Assembly (NCBI GenBank): GCA_965230795.1
Contig: OZ246020.1
Coordinates: forward strand, 496,001-560,000
Origin: PZPK01 sp965230795
GTDB taxonomy: Bacteria; Pseudomonadota; Gammaproteobacteria; Pseudomonadales; Oleiphilaceae
DNA length: 64,000 nt
Direction: 5' to 3'
In this document: positions 26,493-33,839 of the stretch, piece by piece
Position numbering within the stretch: position 1 is the stretch's first letter
How the letters are laid out: each line of letters opens with the position of its first letter
Program-made: the position numbers and the translations under genes
Notes under the pieces: generated by a model
What the model was told of the DNA's origin: nothing
Database searches by the model: none
The model's input: the letters and a program-made list of their open reading frames with translations, nothing else

Positions 26493-27308
26493 TTAGCTGC
26501 GGCGTTTGAAGTTCGGCGCATCCTCTTTACCCGAAGAGCGGGCGATAGCTGTACGTTGATTAAAGCGACCAATTAGCTTGCGCTGCAGTTTCGTTTCCCA
26601 ATTCAAGGCATTCCTTACGGTGCCCAGCCAAGTCTTGTTAAAAAGGGTTTTGGTGCTGGCAATGGCATCGGGCGAGTGCAGTTTGAGTTTGTGAGCAAAG
26701 GCCAACGCTTCTGCCATTGGATCGTCGTAGACGTGAGTAACGAGTCCCAGAGATTTGGCTTCATTGGCATCGAAAATCCGTGCGGTCATGGTGAGTTCTT
26801 TGATGGTATCTATGGCTGCCAGCTCCCTCAGGGCAATGGATCCGCCCATGTCAGGGATCAGCCCCCAGCGGGATTCCATAATTGAAAATTCGCAGTCCGG
26901 TGACGCATAGCGAAAATCAGCCCCCAGAGCAATCTGGAAACCGCCGCCCCAGCATTTGCCGTGGGTGACAGCGATGACCGGCACTGGGACTTCCCGCCAC
27001 AGCACGCTTACGTCCTGAGCGAGGTTGGACGCCTTGCGTCCTGGTTTCACCAGCAGTTTTACTGCTGCGACCGGGTTCTTGAACATGCTTTTGATATCCA
27101 GTCCCGAACAGAAAGCATTACCTTCGCCACGCAGAATGATCGCACGAATATCCCGATCTTTTTTGAGCTGCTTTGCTGCTTTGGCAATAGCTTCGAACAT
27201 GGGCATATCCAGGGCATTCAGCTTATCCGGACGGTTCAGCGTAACGGTGGCGATCTGGTCGTAAATATCGATGCGAACACGGTCCAGCAAGTTTGTGGTT
27301 TCCGACAT
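26493..27308 (-). CDS. Crotonase/enoyl-CoA hydratase family protein
   Basis: A 271-residue single-domain crotonase-fold protein. The oxyanion-hole regions are visible in RGEGNAFCSGLDIKSM (near residue 60) and GKCWGGGFQIALGADFRYA (near residue 116), followed by SIMESRWGLIPDMGGS. The latter resembles the part carrying a catalytic Glu in hydratases. Which acyl-CoA reaction it performs cannot be told. It is the last gene of a leftward set that starts with the alpha/beta hydrolase at 29158; nine bases separate it from the preceding gene. Confidence 0.87.
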   Translation of the reverse strand: MSETTNLLDRVRIDIYDQIATVTLNRPDKLNALDMPMFEAIAKAAKQLKKDRDIRAIILRGEGNAFCSGLDIKSMFKNPVAAVKLLVKPGRKASNLAQDVSVLWREVPVPVIAVTHGKCWGGGFQIALGADFRYASPDCEFSIMESRWGLIPDMGGSIALRELAAIDTIKELTMTARIFDANEAKSLGLVTHVYDDPMAEALAFAHKLKLHSPDAIASTKTLFNKTWLGTVRNALNWETKLQRKLIGRFNQRTAIARSSGKEDAPNFKRRS

Positions 27309-27317
27309 GGTGATTTC

Positions 27318-28064
27318 CTAGTCACTAATAGAGAGTACAAATGGATTGGGGTGCTTTTGGTAGATCCGATTGAGGATTGTGGTTTCCCTATCGACTAGCT
27401 GTTTCATCAGGCCCTTGACGTCGCGCATGCTGTGGAAAGCATCAAATCCGCGCATAATGAAATTATGCAGGGCTCCCAAACCCGCCATTTCCGCAGGGTG
27501 TTCGGTCAACTTGAGGGAGTAGTGAATGACCGAGCTGCGCGAATATCGCTCAAGTTTGTGGCCGACGTCATGAATCATCTGAATCTGCCGCAGGCGTTGA
27601 TCAAAATTATTGCACTGTCGATAGGCCTCGCAGTAGTTGCTTGCATCAATGATACTGACCTCAAGATCCTGAAACAGAGTTTTGCTGAGCTGGTGGTCGA
27701 GCTTCTGGGTAATCAGGTTGAGTTCTATCAGAATGGCAACAGTAGAGAGTATGCGATCAGGAAGAAACTTGACCAGTTTTGGGAAAATACGTTCCAGTTC
27801 CTGGTCGCGCTGGCTGAAATCCTGGGGTGCATACAGGTCGCTGAACAGAAAATCGAGCCCCTGCCGGTAATCGCGGGCAGCGTATAGATCTTTATGCGTG
27901 AATTTGAGGCGTTGACTTTGCCAGTTCGCGAGTTTCCCCACATGTTCTGGTGGAGAGTGGTGGCCACTATTTTTCTGGAAATCATGGTAATCCAGCATGG
28001 CTTCGCGCAATGCAGACGCAGCTGGACTTTTCGTGCGGGTATTTTGAAGGCGCTCTCTATACAT
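27318..28064 (-). CDS. FFLEELY-motif type protein of unknown function
   Basis: A mostly helical protein of 248 residues (255 from a TTG seven codons earlier; neither start has a clear ribosome binding site). It contains LDFLFSDLYAPQDFSQRD near residue 70, a variant of the FFLEELYGPRDFSQRD block that gives the FFLEELY-motif family its name, and later an ALHNFIMRGFDAFHSM segment. No catalytic motif is recognised. It sits between a hydrolase and a crotonase gene, nine bases from the latter, so a part in lipid metabolism is possible but unproven. Confidence 0.72.
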   Translation of the reverse strand: MYRERLQNTRTKSPAASALREAMLDYHDFQKNSGHHSPPEHVGKLANWQSQRLKFTHKDLYAARDYRQGLDFLFSDLYAPQDFSQRDQELERIFPKLVKFLPDRILSTVAILIELNLITQKLDHQLSKTLFQDLEVSIIDASNYCEAYRQCNNFDQRLRQIQMIHDVGHKLERYSRSSVIHYSLKLTEHPAEMAGLGALHNFIMRGFDAFHSMRDVKGLMKQLVDRETTILNRIYQKHPNPFVLSISD

Positions 28065-28174
28065 CAGTGTGGGTTTGAAAAACAAAGACGCCAGTCTAAT
28101 GTAATTTTTGCGCGTTCGCGAGACGCAGTTACCAAGGCTTTTTTCTTCGTACCCGGGGCATGGCCGGAGCTTGC

Positions 28175-29158
28175 TTAGGCAAACGCGGCCATTTTTCGCG
28201 CTTCAGACTTTTTTGCGTTGCGCCGTTTTATTTCCGCAGGACTCAATGCCGTCGGGATGGTATCCAGAGTCGGCACCCATTTCTGGTCGTCCAGTGTCAC
28301 AAAATGGCTCATGGCGTCAGTCTCAACAATTCTCACAGAGTTTGGGCTGTGCTGAGCGCTTTTGAGCATCAGGTTGCGGTCCAGGATGCGATCGACTTTG
28401 GGAATCAGGAAGGTTCCATGTCGAATATGCTGATAGACCTCTGTGTCGGCGCGGTCCATCCAAGCGAAGAGGTTTTCGATATTGCGAACGATGGTTAGGT
28501 GATCACGTGTTGCGGTAAACAGCTTCTGCAACAGCTGTTTTTTGCGTTTGTTCAGTTTGCCGAAAAACATTTGTCCATAGGAAGACGACGGTGTGTTGTT
28601 AATCAGGCGGATGACCCAGGGCCACATGCCATGACTCACTGGTTCCAGTAGGGCAGACACCAGGGGGTGGGTTTTGCCTCCCGGCAGAGCGGGCGCCTCA
28701 AGAATTATTTCTACGTGTTCATAGAGTTCCGGACGCTGTTTGATGGCTTCCAGAATCACCGCGCCGCCGCGTGAATGCCCATGGACACGAATATTGCGAG
28801 TGGTTGGGAGATTTTCCAGGGCCTGATTCAGAATACAGGCATCGTATTCGACGGTGGCTTCCAGATACTTGATGGGAATTTCCCAGTCAGCCGGTTCCGG
28901 CATGGGGCCACTAACGGGTATATGATAATTGCTACAGGTTAAGAGAATCAGTTCGGTAGAGGGGTTTTGGTAACTCTGGGTGAAATAGCAATGGTTTTCG
29001 AGAAAACCATGGACGCCGATAACAGTATGTTCAGCCTGACTACTGTGGTTTCTGACGCTAACCGCGCCTTTGCCAACCGTATAAACCTTGCCGGAAAACA
29101 TTTCCGTGTAGGTTTGTTCAATCGGCTTAATCAGTTTTCGCGCATGAATAGCCTGCAC
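28175..29158 (-). CDS. Alpha/beta hydrolase
   Basis: A 327-residue hydrolase with the strand-loop VIGVHGFLEN (near residue 46), the nucleophile elbow VHGHSRGGAVI (Ser near residue 131) and a likely catalytic His in AMSHFVTLDDQ (near 285). A basic C-terminal tail (IKRRNAKKSEARK) ends the protein. The start is a GTG with a perfect GGAGG seven bases upstream. It opens the leftward set hydrolase - FFLEELY-type - crotonase and faces a wax ester synthase; it may be a lipase/esterase or thioesterase, which is inference. Confidence 0.82.
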   Translation of the reverse strand: MQAIHARKLIKPIEQTYTEMFSGKVYTVGKGAVSVRNHSSQAEHTVIGVHGFLENHCYFTQSYQNPSTELILLTCSNYHIPVSGPMPEPADWEIPIKYLEATVEYDACILNQALENLPTTRNIRVHGHSRGGAVILEAIKQRPELYEHVEIILEAPALPGGKTHPLVSALLEPVSHGMWPWVIRLINNTPSSSYGQMFFGKLNKRKKQLLQKLFTATRDHLTIVRNIENLFAWMDRADTEVYQHIRHGTFLIPKVDRILDRNLMLKSAQHSPNSVRIVETDAMSHFVTLDDQKWVPTLDTIPTALSPAEIKRRNAKKSEARKMAAFA

Positions 29159-29641
29159 TTAGTTACCTCCCGACCTGTAATGGCGACTTAACAGAGTTAG
29201 AGGTCACCTTTCTTATCGTCTTCAATACGCATGAAGCTCGGTTTTTATGGCCTGCCCTGGCAAATTTTCCTGTCGGAATTCCTTTAAAAAATCTCTGTTA
29301 GATTATTTTTCAATGAGTATACGCGTGAATAATCGAATTGGAATAAGATTCCGCTCAATAATTGATCTATGTCTTGTCGCTAGTTGAAGATTCGAACGTA
29401 ACTCATTGAATTCATTATGGCAGATCGCCCCAAAAATCACGTGTTAAAAAATGTAATTTGTGTTAAATTTTGCGATCAAATGTAAACGTAGCGCGATGCT
29501 GATCTCAAATAACAGTAATAAGCCAGCGCGTTTCTTGCTATGTTTTACGCCTTTAGCGGCACCAGCGTTCAGCAGTCCGGTTATGGCAGTCGGGCCGTCC
29601 AAAATAATTCAAAATTACCGCACACTTTTCAGGAGGTTGGC
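29159..29641. other. AT-rich intergenic region between divergent lipid genes
   Basis: A gap of 483 bases clearly richer in A+T than its surroundings (notably 29280-29490). It should hold the promoters of the leftward hydrolase and the rightward wax ester synthase, both of which start with GTG behind strong Shine-Dalgarno sites at the two borders. A 61-codon frame at 29460 is open but reads into the synthase start and does not look like a protein. No convincing operator was recognised. Confidence 0.6.
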
Positions 29642-31117
29642 GTGAGCGATTCAGCTGACAAGCCGTTAAATGGAGTTGATATTGCCTGGTTGCGAATGGA
29701 TTCCGCGACCAATCTCATGGTCATTAATGCCATGATTGTTACCGAGGCAATGGAGTTTGCCGATTTTCGTAATACCATCATCAATCGTTTCCTGAGATTC
29801 CCGCGTTTTCTTACCCGCCCGGCGCAACGTTCAGGTCAATATATTTGGGAGCCTGATCCCTTGTTCGATATTGATAATCATGTCAAAAAAGTGGCCTTGC
29901 CGGGGCCTGCTGACAAATCTGCCTTGCAGGATTACCTTGCTGATTGTGCGAGTGAGCCGCTGGATCAAAACAAGCCGTTGTGGCAGATCCTGTTCGTGGA
30001 AAATTACAGTCGGGGTATCGCCATTATTTTACGCGTCCATCATTGCTATGCGGACGGCCTGGCACTGATATCCGTTTTCAACTCCATCACGGATAGCAGT
30101 CCCAATATTGCTGCGTTTACTGGCGCGGCGAAAGCATCCAATGAAGCTGATGCAGAGCCCGAACACGACGTCAATTATGAGTGGCCCCGTTACCAGAAGA
30201 TGCTTGATTCAGCCGTTGACAGAGTGGATCGCTACGCACAGCTGGCAAAGAAACTTTCTGCGGATGGTATGGACATTCTCAGAGATCAGGACGCGCTGCG
30301 CAGTGTTATCGGTGATGGCGTCAGGGCTGCCGCAGAGCTGGCACAACTGGCGACCATGCCAGCGGATCCAAAGCGCGTGTTGAAGGGCCGTCTGGGCGTG
30401 CGCAAACGCTGTGCCTGGTCAGATCCTGTCAGCTTCGACAAGTTTCATGGTATCGCCAAGGTGGTTGGCTGCAAGATTAATGATCTTCTATTGTCGTGCG
30501 TCGCCGGTGCTTTTCGGGAAGAGTTGATCAACGCAGGTGAAGAGGTAGATGGCCGCAAGATTCACGTGACGTTGCCGGTCAATATCAGAGCCGAAGACAA
30601 AGTGGATATGGGGGGGAACCCCGAGGAGCTGGGAAACTGTTTCGGCACGGTGTTCGTCCCACTTCCCGTTGGTATAGACAACCCTCTGGAGCGTGTCTAC
30701 AAAATCAAACATGACATGATTGCGCTTAAACAGTCCTTACAGCCGGCCCTGTCCTATGGCATTTTATATGCTGCCGGTTTGATGCCTAAATCGGCCCAGC
30801 GCGCACTACTTGAAAGCTTTGGGAATAAAACTTCAGCAGTTTTGTCTAATGTTCCAGGACCTCGCGAATCTCGTTATATTTCCGGGGCGCGTATCAAGGA
30901 GCAGATGTTCTGGGTTCCCCAGACCGGAGATATTGGTCTGGGCTTGAGTATCATCAGTTATGGTGGACAAATCCAATTCGGCATTGTGGGCGATGCGCGC
31001 CTGTTCCCATATCCGGAACGGATTGTAAATCGCTTTGTCTCCCAGATTGAGTTGCATCGAACCGATATTGTCGCCAGTTATATTGAAGATCTTGTACATC
31101 CGACAATGGCTTCTTGA
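29642..31117 (+). CDS. Wax ester synthase/acyl-CoA:diacylglycerol acyltransferase (WS/DGAT)
   Basis: Bifunctional acyltransferase making wax esters or triacylglycerol storage lipid from acyl-CoA. From a GTG start five bases after AGGAGG, the product has 491 residues. The catalytic motif HHCYADG is at about residues 133-139. The N-terminal PLNGVDIAWLRMDS segment, NDLLLSCVAGAFR near residue 282 and LSNVPGPRE near residue 400 are family blocks. The frame remains open about 100 bases upstream, but that part lacks a binding site and similarity. It fits with the nearby acyl-CoA ligase gene. Confidence 0.92.
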   Translation: MSDSADKPLNGVDIAWLRMDSATNLMVINAMIVTEAMEFADFRNTIINRFLRFPRFLTRPAQRSGQYIWEPDPLFDIDNHVKKVALPGPADKSALQDYLADCASEPLDQNKPLWQILFVENYSRGIAIILRVHHCYADGLALISVFNSITDSSPNIAAFTGAAKASNEADAEPEHDVNYEWPRYQKMLDSAVDRVDRYAQLAKKLSADGMDILRDQDALRSVIGDGVRAAAELAQLATMPADPKRVLKGRLGVRKRCAWSDPVSFDKFHGIAKVVGCKINDLLLSCVAGAFREELINAGEEVDGRKIHVTLPVNIRAEDKVDMGGNPEELGNCFGTVFVPLPVGIDNPLERVYKIKHDMIALKQSLQPALSYGILYAAGLMPKSAQRALLESFGNKTSAVLSNVPGPRESRYISGARIKEQMFWVPQTGDIGLGLSIISYGGQIQFGIVGDARLFPYPERIVNRFVSQIELHRTDIVASYIEDLVHPTMAS

Positions 31118-31178
31118 GGCGCCGGTCTGAAGGCAAGTACCGAATCCAATTAAACATAGCAGTAAACTGGGTGGCGCA

Positions 31179-31481
31179 TTGAATACCGATTCCGAATCGT
31201 TGAAAAGTAAACTCAATCTTGAAACCGCCAAGATACCATGGCGGGAATTGCAGACTTTTTTTGCCGCTGGGATGGTGCTGCGCGTAGATGTCGGTCTGGA
31301 TCTTCTCGATGTTGCCGAACAATTGGTTCAGGACAATGCCAAACAACTTGAAGATTGGCTCGAAGCCAGGCAGGTCAGTAAGGTTGAAGATGAGCAGGCA
31401 CTTGCCTGGTATGATGCTGACACTGTGCTTTGGGCTCTCGTTATTAAACCCTGGGTACTGGTTCAGGAAAAAGCCGCATAG
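31179..31481 (+). CDS. DUF2288 family protein
   Basis: A 100-residue acidic protein resembling DUF2288, function unknown. Marks are LNLETAKIPWRELQTFFAAG near residue 14, the VDVGLDLLDVAEQLVQDN helix, and the ALAWYDADTVLWALVIKPWVLVQE end. The start is TTG at 31179 with a GGGTGG stretch upstream; no usable ATG is near. It lies 61 bases after the wax ester synthase and meets the next hydrolase gene convergently, stop to stop. Confidence 0.85.
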   Translation: MNTDSESLKSKLNLETAKIPWRELQTFFAAGMVLRVDVGLDLLDVAEQLVQDNAKQLEDWLEARQVSKVEDEQALAWYDADTVLWALVIKPWVLVQEKAA

Positions 31482-32387
31482 TCAGGTCTTGTCTGCAAAC
31501 TGGTACAGGGTCTGGAAAAACTTTAAAGGTTGATCCACCAGGGGTGAATGGCCGCTGTTTTCAAACAGCTTGAGCTCGCAGTCGTCGACATAGTCAGCAA
31601 TCCGCAATTGTCCGCCACAGGGATACATTTCTGATTTTAATCCCACCAGCAATGTGAGTGGTACTCGCAGGCTTTGAAGCGTTTCGCGCATGTCATAGTC
31701 CCGCTCTATGTAAGCTCGCAGGCAGGAAATATAAGCGCTCCAGTTCTCCACGGGCATGATTTTGCGTACCAGGCGTTCCTGCCTGCAGATCATTCGAGCC
31801 AATCGCTTATGGCTGGGCCGCGACAAGGCAGAGGCGAAAAAATCACCCAGGTCTCGCCATAGCTGCCTGCGCAGTGTTGCTGGCAGTGCATCGTAAGGGG
31901 TTTGCGGAGACAGGTGCGGATCAAGCGCGTCAATCAGGTGTCTGGCGCGATCCATACGTTCATGGTGCTCCTCTCCAAATAAGCCCCAATGCCACTCGTT
32001 GTTATTGAGTCCTCTTGGGCCCTGGTCGATGTGCAGGTAGTGGGTGACGGGAGAGTCCGGGAAGCGATGCAGAAACTGCAGAGCGATAAAAGCCCCCATA
32101 GAGATGCCCGCGAGTTTGAAATCCGACAAACTCAGATGCTGGCTCAAATCGAAGAGGTCTTCCGCATAATTATTGAGAACGCAGTGCTGGTTGTGACGGC
32201 TTAAATGCGATCCCCCAAAGCCCCTAAAATCAGGCACAATCACCCGGAATTTTCGACTCAGTGGTACGGCAAACGGTAGCCAGTGTATGGAGTGCATACC
32301 AAAACCGTGCAACAGAAAAATGGCTGGGCCGCGTCCCATATCCCGATAGAACATGGTTTGACCATCACGCAAGGTGAGCATGGGCAT
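31482..32387 (-). CDS. Alpha/beta hydrolase
   Basis: A 301-residue hydrolase of the epoxide-hydrolase/esterase type. It has the oxyanion loop FLLHGFGMHSIHW (near residue 25), FRGFGGSHLSRH (near 55), the nucleophile elbow LAGISMGAFIALQ (Ser near residue 96) and a late NSGHSPLVDQP with the catalytic His (near 280). A GGGAGA site precedes the ATG. Substrate unknown. Its ending codon adjoins that of the DUF2288 gene. Confidence 0.87.
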   Translation of the reverse strand: MPMLTLRDGQTMFYRDMGRGPAIFLLHGFGMHSIHWLPFAVPLSRKFRVIVPDFRGFGGSHLSRHNQHCVLNNYAEDLFDLSQHLSLSDFKLAGISMGAFIALQFLHRFPDSPVTHYLHIDQGPRGLNNNEWHWGLFGEEHHERMDRARHLIDALDPHLSPQTPYDALPATLRRQLWRDLGDFFASALSRPSHKRLARMICRQERLVRKIMPVENWSAYISCLRAYIERDYDMRETLQSLRVPLTLLVGLKSEMYPCGGQLRIADYVDDCELKLFENSGHSPLVDQPLKFFQTLYQFADKT

Positions 32388-32591
32388 TATTGTTATTCTC
32401 CCTTTTTGTTGGCCAGTTTAAGCAGGGAATCGCTAAATGGCCAGTATACCTGCGCGAATCATCTGAATGGCGTAGTTTGCGTCTCAAGGCTGCTAAAGAT
32501 TTGTTGACAGCATTCGACATGGAAAGAACGCAATCTTTTTCGCTTGTGTAATACTGGTCTTATGAAGTGATGTATATGGAGGGGCGGAGCT

Positions 32592-33749
32592 ATGTTTGCA
32601 GACCAATGGCCGATGTGCAAAAAAGGTATGCAATTAGCTGTCACGAGCGCTCTTGTGATGGTGATGTTGCATTGTTCTCTGGTTTTCGGGTTGCCACTTG
32701 TCGAGGATCGTCTCGTTACACCTTCTCCAAAGTATGGACACCCGGAGCGATCTCTGTATCTGGACATGGCGGTTGCCGGTGAGCGTGTTGTTGCGGCAGG
32801 AGAGCGTGGCACCATAGCCTATTCGGATGATGGCGGCAGCACATGGCAGCAAGCTGATGTGCCGGTCGCCACCACACTTACGGCAGTGACCTTCGTTGAC
32901 GAAAAGTACGGCTGGGCATGTGGTCATAGTGGTGTGGTGTTGCACAGTGACGATGGGGGGCGAAGCTGGACTTTGCAGTTTGATGGGCAGCAGGCTAATG
33001 AAGCTGTTCTACAACAAGCCATGAGTAAGAAAGCCGAGCTGGAAAGGCAATTGGCGACAGCGGCAGAGTCAGAACGCGGCGACCTGGAATGGGCATTGGA
33101 AGATGCCCAATATGCACTGGAAGACGCTGAGCAGGACGTACAGTTGGGGCCAACCAAACCGATGCTGGATATCTGGTTCAAGAACCGACAGCAGGGTTAT
33201 GTTGTTGGTGCATACGGGTATTTTTTTGCGACCCGGGATGGGGGAAAAACCTGGCAGAATTTCGCGACCCGACTGGAAAACTTTGATCGCTACCATCTTA
33301 ATGCGTTATCTGATATGGGGCCGCAGTCCCTTTTGATAGTGGGTGAGGCGGGGCAGTTGTTTGCATCCTATGATGATGGTGAAAGCTGGGAAACCCTGTA
33401 CGGGCCCTATCAGGGAACACTCTTTGGTATTCAGCCTCTGGGCAAAGATGGCTACGCGCTGATCTATGGTTTGAGGGGGCATTTGTTTAAAACGCTTAAT
33501 GGGGGGCAAAGCTGGACCCGTATCAACTTACCGATTGAAACAACTCTCGCCGACGCTAGTATGCGTTCAGAATCTCAGCTGACGGTGGTCGGGTTCTCCG
33601 GTGTTGTGCTTGAAAGCCGGGATGCAGGTGAGTCTTTCACCTTACGTCGCCTGCATAGTCTTGAGTCCTACAATGCGGTGGTGTATTCATCTTCCGGTCA
33701 GCGCTTCCTTGCCAGCGAAAACGGCTTGAGAGTTACGGCTAAACCTTGA
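32592..33749 (+). CDS. YCF48-related beta-propeller protein with coiled-coil insert
   Basis: A 385-residue exported protein with a hydrophobic N-terminal signal (about residues 12-34) and repeats of the BNR/YCF48 type (SDDGGSTWQQ, SDDGGRSWTL, TRDGGKTWQN, YDDGESWETL, LNGGQSWTRI, SRDAGESFTL), enough for a propeller. Between the second and third repeat lies a charged Ala/Glu-rich coiled-coil stretch (about residues 136-175) unusual for this fold. It is followed after about 90 bases by an RND exporter; such propellers are often encoded beside MMPL/RND genes in proteobacteria, so a periplasmic partner role is likely. Confidence 0.86.
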   Translation: MFADQWPMCKKGMQLAVTSALVMVMLHCSLVFGLPLVEDRLVTPSPKYGHPERSLYLDMAVAGERVVAAGERGTIAYSDDGGSTWQQADVPVATTLTAVTFVDEKYGWACGHSGVVLHSDDGGRSWTLQFDGQQANEAVLQQAMSKKAELERQLATAAESERGDLEWALEDAQYALEDAEQDVQLGPTKPMLDIWFKNRQQGYVVGAYGYFFATRDGGKTWQNFATRLENFDRYHLNALSDMGPQSLLIVGEAGQLFASYDDGESWETLYGPYQGTLFGIQPLGKDGYALIYGLRGHLFKTLNGGQSWTRINLPIETTLADASMRSESQLTVVGFSGVVLESRDAGESFTLRRLHSLESYNAVVYSSSGQRFLASENGLRVTAKP

Positions 33750-33839
33750 AGCCAGAAAGCCGATAAAGCATCTATACTGATACTTTTACAGTCTCTGCTC
33801 ACGCTCTGATCGAGAGCGCTCATCTGCTAGCGAACAAAA

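Noticed and set aside
29460..29645. Rightward 61-codon open frame before the wax ester synthase
   Set aside because: It overlaps the real start and its ribosome binding site; the hydrophobic piece looks accidental in AT-rich DNA.
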